Shown here: positions 60,030 through 64,000 of the stretch, in pieces
How positions within the stretch are numbered: the stretch's first letter is position 1
Layout: every line of letters starts with the position of its first letter
Notes under the pieces: generated by a model
What the model saw: only the letters and a program-made list of their open reading frames with translations
Databases searched by the model: none
What the model was told of the DNA's origin: nothing
Made by a program: the position numbers and the translations under genes
DNA from: Enterococcus sp. ZJ1622
Lineage (GTDB): Bacteria; Bacillota; Bacilli; Lactobacillales; Enterococcaceae
Length of the DNA: 64,000 nt
Assembly: GCF_011038845.1 (NCBI RefSeq)
Contig: NZ_JAAKDW010000013.1
Location: 1-64,000, forward strand
Reading direction: 5' to 3'

Positions 60030-62228
60030 ATGAAGAAAAGCAGCGTGTTCTATAAAATATTTTTACCGATGTTTTTACTGGGGACTGTGTTGGTCACAGG
60101 CTTTGGTTTATTTATTTATAAAACCACCTATGAAGCCATCGAGTCGAACTATTTATTTGATAAAAAAAGCCTGTTGAAGCAGATAAAGACCAATATTGAA
60201 TGGAAAATTCGTACGATCGAGTATTCATTTTCAACCTATGGGGCGACAAAGAACTTTTCAGATATTTTTACGAAGCCTCTGACCTATACCGATTATCCGG
60301 TTTATTCAGAAATCAGAAAAGAGCTTAATTTTATTGAGACGATTGTGATGGATGACAATAACTACGATCTAATCAGTCTAGCTGGTAAATGGGGCGTAGT
60401 GAACGGCTCGCTGAACCAGCTGGAAGATGAAGAAGTTGAAGCATATCGGCAGAAATACATAGAAAGCAAAAATAATTTATTCTGGAAGAAAAAAGATAAG
60501 GGAATCGAAATGATCATCACGTTACCCATGTTTGAAAAGGAAAAATACGCATTAGGTATCGCGATGATCGATGATTACACGATCAATCAAATGACGGACC
60601 AGAACGGCGAGGATATTTTTTCAATCGAAAACAGTGAAGGGAAACTATTTAGCAATGGGGAACAAAACAGCGAAAAAATGCCCGTTACAGCGGGAAATCG
60701 TTCGTTAGAATATAACCAGCCGAAAATCATAAATGAAAATGGTAAAAATTACGTACTCTTAAAATCCGATTACAACAATTGGATCTATAGCTTAGCGGTC
60801 GATCAAGCACCAGTCGGGAAAATGATCAGGAATCTAAGGATCGGATTATTCGCAGTATCTGTTACATTGATCGGGCTTGTCGGGATCTTAGCGTACTCTT
60901 TGTCAGAACGATTCGCGCGCCCGATCTCACAAATACAAGAACGCCTTAATCTCAAATCACGAGGATTCAGCGGAAAAGAGTTAGATGTCGTCGCTCAATC
61001 TGTCAGTCAGATCATTGGAGAAAAGGAAACCTTGAGTGCCCATCTAGTGACACAAAAGCCGCAGCTTGAAACGCTGTTCGTTCTTAGTCTGTTCAGGAAC
61101 CGTGTGGAAAAACGTGAACTGGATCAGCGACTGCAGCAATTCGGCTACAGTTCGCAAAATAATTGTTATTATACGGCGCTGGTCCAAATTGATTTATTAG
61201 AAGATAGTCATGGCGGGGAACGGGATCTCCTGCTTTTAGCAATCAACAATATCATCACAGAGATCGTACCAGAAGAAAACCGTATGATCCCTATCGTATT
61301 AAATGAAGAGATGCAGGCGACGATCTATCGAATGGACAAAGACGACCCAGATGCCAGCAAAAAAGTAATGGCCTACTGTCGAAAGATCCAGAAAACGATC
61401 AAGGAATATTTGAAACTGAATGTCAGCATTGGTATCAGTAATCAATTTGATACATTGAATGAGAGCAAGTTATCGGTGGACCGGGCGAAGGAAGCTTTGT
61501 ATTACCGGGTGAATACAGGACCTAATTCCATTATTTTTTATCAAGAGATCGTACCGGCTGAGCATGAAAAATCCCTGATCCGATATCCAGTGGAAGAACA
61601 AAATAGGCTATTCGAAGCCATACGTTCAGGAAATCAGGAGGTGCAGCAGCAAACTCACGAACTGATAGAAGCTGTGTTCAAGCAAAATAAAAATCCGCTG
61701 AGTCGTGAAGTGGTATCGATACGATTGATCAATGAACTGGTCCAGTTAGGGCAACTACTTGGTGTAGATTCGAAAAATTTTGAAAACATGAAGCAGATAT
61801 ATATGAAAGCATTGAACAATTATCATCCTAAAGAATTGGAGAAACTGATTTTAAATCAATTGGTTTTACCAATCACTCGCTGTTCTCAAGAAATCACAGA
61901 TCAGGAATTCAAGACCCTGTCCGAAAACATCATGCACATCATCTACAATGAATATGATCGGGACCTGTCTTTGGATGTCATTGCAGACCGGCTACATTAT
62001 AATCCCAATTATTTGAGTAGTGTATTCAAAAAAGAGACCGGTGAAAATTTCGGGGATTTCGTGCAGAACCATCGTTTGGAAGTAGCGAAGAAATGGTTGA
62101 GAGAAACGAATCTCTCGGTGAAAGAAATTGCAGAACGCTTGAAATATCGAAACCCGCAAAACTTTATCCGATTTTTCAAAAAGAAAGAAGAGGTAACACC
62201 TGGAGAATATCGAAAACGATATTCGTAG
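60030..62228 (+). CDS. Membrane-spanning AraC-family regulator (YesS-like)
   Basis: A one-component regulator of 732 residues. It has a membrane helix near 10-32, an extracellular sensor (about 33-265), a second helix (about 268-290), a cytoplasmic linker with GGDEF-like remnants typical of this group, and a C-terminal AraC double HTH (about 635-730: LSLDVIADRLHYNPNYLSSVFKKE, VKEIAERLKYRNPQNFIRFFKK). Bacillus YesS, of similar size, activates rhamnogalacturonan genes. The start at 60030 has AGAGGGAG upstream. It probably senses a pectin or uronate oligosaccharide and activates the divergent permease genes. Confidence 0.9.
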   Translation: MKKSSVFYKIFLPMFLLGTVLVTGFGLFIYKTTYEAIESNYLFDKKSLLKQIKTNIEWKIRTIEYSFSTYGATKNFSDIFTKPLTYTDYPVYSEIRKELNFIETIVMDDNNYDLISLAGKWGVVNGSLNQLEDEEVEAYRQKYIESKNNLFWKKKDKGIEMIITLPMFEKEKYALGIAMIDDYTINQMTDQNGEDIFSIENSEGKLFSNGEQNSEKMPVTAGNRSLEYNQPKIINENGKNYVLLKSDYNNWIYSLAVDQAPVGKMIRNLRIGLFAVSVTLIGLVGILAYSLSERFARPISQIQERLNLKSRGFSGKELDVVAQSVSQIIGEKETLSAHLVTQKPQLETLFVLSLFRNRVEKRELDQRLQQFGYSSQNNCYYTALVQIDLLEDSHGGERDLLLLAINNIITEIVPEENRMIPIVLNEEMQATIYRMDKDDPDASKKVMAYCRKIQKTIKEYLKLNVSIGISNQFDTLNESKLSVDRAKEALYYRVNTGPNSIIFYQEIVPAEHEKSLIRYPVEEQNRLFEAIRSGNQEVQQQTHELIEAVFKQNKNPLSREVVSIRLINELVQLGQLLGVDSKNFENMKQIYMKALNNYHPKELEKLILNQLVLPITRCSQEITDQEFKTLSENIMHIIYNEYDRDLSLDVIADRLHYNPNYLSSVFKKETGENFGDFVQNHRLEVAKKWLRETNLSVKEIAERLKYRNPQNFIRFFKKKEEVTPGEYRKRYS

Positions 62229-62264
62229 GCAAAAAATCGTGATCCGACAGTTGTATAAAGAAAG

Positions 62265-62377
62265 GAGGTTGTGAAAGAGACGTTCAGCCTTGAGCGATAA
62301 GAAGCGATTTTGAAAAATAGCTTCCCATGTTTTACAAAATCGTGTCTTATTGCCGATAGGCTGTCTCTTGAACACCG
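62265..62377 (-). repeat. EFAR-like palindromic repeat, inverted unit A
   Basis: The inverted form of unit 2 at 10304, nearly identical. It lies at the end of the YesS-like gene in the 338-bp gap before the YtcP-type gene, which is filled by two units and a terminator. Confidence 0.88.
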
Positions 62378-62384
62378 TGAATCA

Positions 62385-62498
62385 GAGGTCGTGACAACTG
62401 CGTTCTGCTTTAAGGAATAAGGACACTGAACAGAAAATAGCTCCTCATATTTTCTTGTTCAGTGAGCTTATTACCGAAAAGCAGCAATTGGAACACCG
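62385..62498 (-). repeat. EFAR-like palindromic repeat, inverted unit B
   Basis: The inverted form of unit 1 at 10183, with the same CACTGAACA/TGTTCAGTG inner stem. The same pair of unit types also occurs at the ABC operon 52 kb away. Confidence 0.87.
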
Positions 62499-62512
62499 TT
62501 TATTCGGAAAAA

Positions 62513-62548
62513 GAAGCTGTGACAAGATTTTTGTCACAGCTTCCTCTA
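62513..62548 (-). terminator. Terminator of YtcP-type gene at head of repeats
   Basis: A perfect 12-bp stem GAAGCTGTGACA/TGTCACAGCTTC has a T-run on the minus strand. It precedes the two inverted repeat units, in the same order as at 10130 and 50611. Confidence 0.88.
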
Positions 62549-62566
62549 TTTTTAATCACTACATCA

Positions 62567-63439
62567 TTACCCTTTGACAGATCCCACGAGTGCCCCTTTG
62601 ACAAAATATTTTTGAACAAAAGGATAAGCAATCAGCATTGGGACAGTTGCAATGACGATAACAGCCATTTTGATCGTTTGTGCTGGCGGAATCACATCAA
62701 CCGAGCTACTTTCTGCCTGCATCCCGCTGGAAACGATGACAATTTGACGAAGCAGGATTTGGATCGGCCATTTGGAAGAATCATTGATATACAAGATCGC
62801 AGTCATATACGTATTCCAGTAAGTCACAGCGTAGAAGAGAGAGATGGTCGCAATAGATGGCAGCGCAAGCGGCAGCATGATTTTGAAAAAGACACCAAAA
62901 TCTGTACAGCCATCCATTTTTGCTGATTCTTCTAAACTATCTGGCAATGCTTGGAAAAAGTTCCTCATGATGATCATGTTCATTGCATTGACAGCGACTG
63001 GCAGGATCATTGCCCAGTAAGAATTGACTAGACCAAGTGAACGTACGACCAAGAAAGTCGGGATCATTCCGCCACTGAACAGCATAGAGAACACTACTAG
63101 GAAATTGATAAATCCGCGTCCAAACAAATATTTCCTAGATAATCCGTAAGCCATCAAGGAAGTTACACACATACTCACGATCGTGCCGACACCTGTGACA
63201 CCGATAGAAACAGCAAGTGCTCTAAAAATAGTTGGTGTGGACAAAATATAACGATAAGCATCTAAAGAAAACGTAGTAGGGAAAAGAATAAATTTTTTCG
63301 CAACGACTTCTTGTGTTGAAGCAAAGGATGTAGCAATGATGTTTAAAAAGGGAACAATACAAATCAAAGCCAGCAATACTAAAAACGTTATGTTGATGAT
63401 ATTAAAACTTCTTTCTCCAATAGAGACTTTCTTTTTCAT
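62567..63439 (-). CDS. Oligosaccharide ABC permease, YtcP type
   Basis: Permease of 290 residues with six membrane segments. The EAA loop is SLEESAKMDGCTDFGVFFKIMLPLALP (about residue 180) and the C-terminus is YPFVQKYFVKGALVGSVKG, typical for the group. ATG at 63439 has AAGGAGG ten bases upstream. It is transcribed alone on the minus strand, divergent from an LplB-type permease gene that would be its natural partner. The likely cargo is pectin or uronate-containing oligosaccharide, from context. Confidence 0.9.
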   Translation of the reverse strand: MKKKVSIGERSFNIINITFLVLLALICIVPFLNIIATSFASTQEVVAKKFILFPTTFSLDAYRYILSTPTIFRALAVSIGVTGVGTIVSMCVTSLMAYGLSRKYLFGRGFINFLVVFSMLFSGGMIPTFLVVRSLGLVNSYWAMILPVAVNAMNMIIMRNFFQALPDSLEESAKMDGCTDFGVFFKIMLPLALPSIATISLFYAVTYWNTYMTAILYINDSSKWPIQILLRQIVIVSSGMQAESSSVDVIPPAQTIKMAVIVIATVPMLIAYPFVQKYFVKGALVGSVKG

Positions 63440-63505
63440 ATAAACAAACTCCTCCTTAAAATAAATGTTCATGTGGTGTATATGCCAAATTTATCATTTG
63501 TAGAA

Positions 63506-63681
63506 AATTACGTATATAATCATTTTTTAGGTAATCGAAATAGCGAAAAAAAGAAAAAAATCAGCTGGATATATTTGCGTATTTTTATTGTGAAGGAATT
63601 ATCTTTTCTCTAGCAAGAATATAAAAAACATTGTAGTGTAAGCGTTTTACGCTACAGTTAAAATGATTATATACGTAATTC
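63506..63681. promoter_or_regulatory. Divergent promoter region with perfect 21-bp inverted repeat
   Basis: The arms at 63506-63526 and 63661-63681 are exact reverse complements (core ATTACGTATATAATCATTTT), 134 bp apart, one facing each divergent permease gene. The arms hold AT-rich -10-like sequence. They probably mark two matched promoters or activator sites. Confidence 0.7.
63637..63656. promoter_or_regulatory. Palindrome/cre-like site near the LplB-type promoter
   Basis: TGTAAGCGTTTTACGCTACA has arms TGTA-GCGT/ACGC-TACA. It matches the cre core (TGTAAGCG) and could bind CcpA or a LacI-family protein. It ends four bases before the right inverted-repeat arm. Confidence 0.6.
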
Positions 63682-63740
63682 GAGTGATTATTTAAGATAA
63701 ATACATAAGCAAAAATATTCACAAAACAAGGAGGGGCTTT

Positions 63741-64000
63741 ATGGAAAGTGTAAAAAAACAGGAACCATTTAAATTAACACTGACGAAAGAAGAAGAAAAG
63801 ATAAGAAAACGAAAAAAAACAATTGCAGGAATCAAAACGAACAAGTTTCTATATGTAATGATTCTGCCGGGGATACTTTATTTTGTGATTTTCAAGTACC
63901 TTCCAATGGGCGGACTGGTCATTGCATTCCAGGATTATCAGCCTTATCTAGGGATTTTGGGAAGTCCATGGGTAGGTCTCAAGCATTTTATCCGCTTGTT
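63741..64000 (+). CDS. Oligosaccharide ABC permease, LplB type (5' part)
   Basis: Partial gene cut by the window end. The 86 visible residues start MESVKKQEPFKLTLTKEEEK, with a basic cytoplasmic stretch, then a first membrane helix (about 37-56) and FKYLPMGGLVIAFQDYQPYLG, which is typical of LplB-type permeases. GGAGGGG lies nine bases before the ATG. It is divergent from the YtcP-type gene; the rest of an importer operon (binding protein, perhaps glycanases) would lie beyond 64000. Confidence 0.9.
   Translation, partial: MESVKKQEPFKLTLTKEEEKIRKRKKTIAGIKTNKFLYVMILPGILYFVIFKYLPMGGLVIAFQDYQPYLGILGSPWVGLKHFIRL

Overview
The window is chromosomal DNA of a low-GC Gram-positive bacterium, almost certainly an Enterococcus of the E. 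faecium group. The pointers are a large tRNA operon whose genes mostly lack encoded CCA, an SMK (SAM-III) riboswitch in front of metK (a Lactobacillales trait), a T-box in front of leuS, a lysine-type murE, an autolysin with five LysM repeats, and EFAR-like palindromic repeats between genes. All assignments come from reading the sequence; no search was run.

Layout. (1) 1-1751: 3' end of a tRNA operon with 19 complete tRNA genes and one partial gene, including a diverged segmental duplication, closed by two terminators. (2) 2.0-12.8 kb: metK, a 14-TM-type MFS exporter, an esterase, a TetR regulator divergent from a heterodimeric ABC exporter (EfrAB-like), a four-unit palindromic repeat array, and a PAP2-mnmL-mnmM operon on the minus strand. 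(3) 13.2-18.8 kb: LysM glucosaminidase, T-box-leuS, a ClbS/DfsB-like protein and an ABM-fold monooxygenase. (4) 19.0-23.6 kb: a lactose/cellobiose-family PTS operon (EIIB, PRD activator, EIIA, unknown membrane protein, EIIC) with a promoter containing a cre site. (5) 23.6-30.7 kb: small membrane protein, murE, YitT-like protein, a MurJ/SpoVB-type flippase, an RsuA-type pseudouridine synthase, and a TetR-oxidoreductase pair.

(6) 31.0-46.9 kb is a coherent mannose-rich N-glycan utilisation locus. It has an LplB/YtcP/LipO-type ABC importer without its own ATPase, DUF624 (YesL), a YesM/YesN-type two-component system, GH92, GH125 and GH38 alpha-mannosidases that all appear cytoplasmic, a GntR-LacI type repressor and a ROK sugar kinase. 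Paired operators and cre sites lie in the divergent GntR/GH125 promoter region. The implied path is import of mannosyl oligosaccharides, stepwise trimming in the cytosol, then phosphorylation of released sugar.

(7) 46.9-52.6 kb: RluA-family pseudouridine synthase, class A PBP (PBP2A type), YheA, a repeat unit, and a homodimer-type ABC exporter. (8) 52.6-64.0 kb is a uronate/pectin-type locus: sugar isomerase-like TIM barrel, SGNH acetylesterase, uxaC, uxaA, uxaB, a LacI repressor with three related operator candidates, a membrane-spanning YesS-like AraC regulator, a YtcP-type permease, and the start of a divergent LplB-type permease cut by the window end. The divergent permease promoter region carries a perfect 21-bp inverted repeat, one of the more interesting unexplained signals here.
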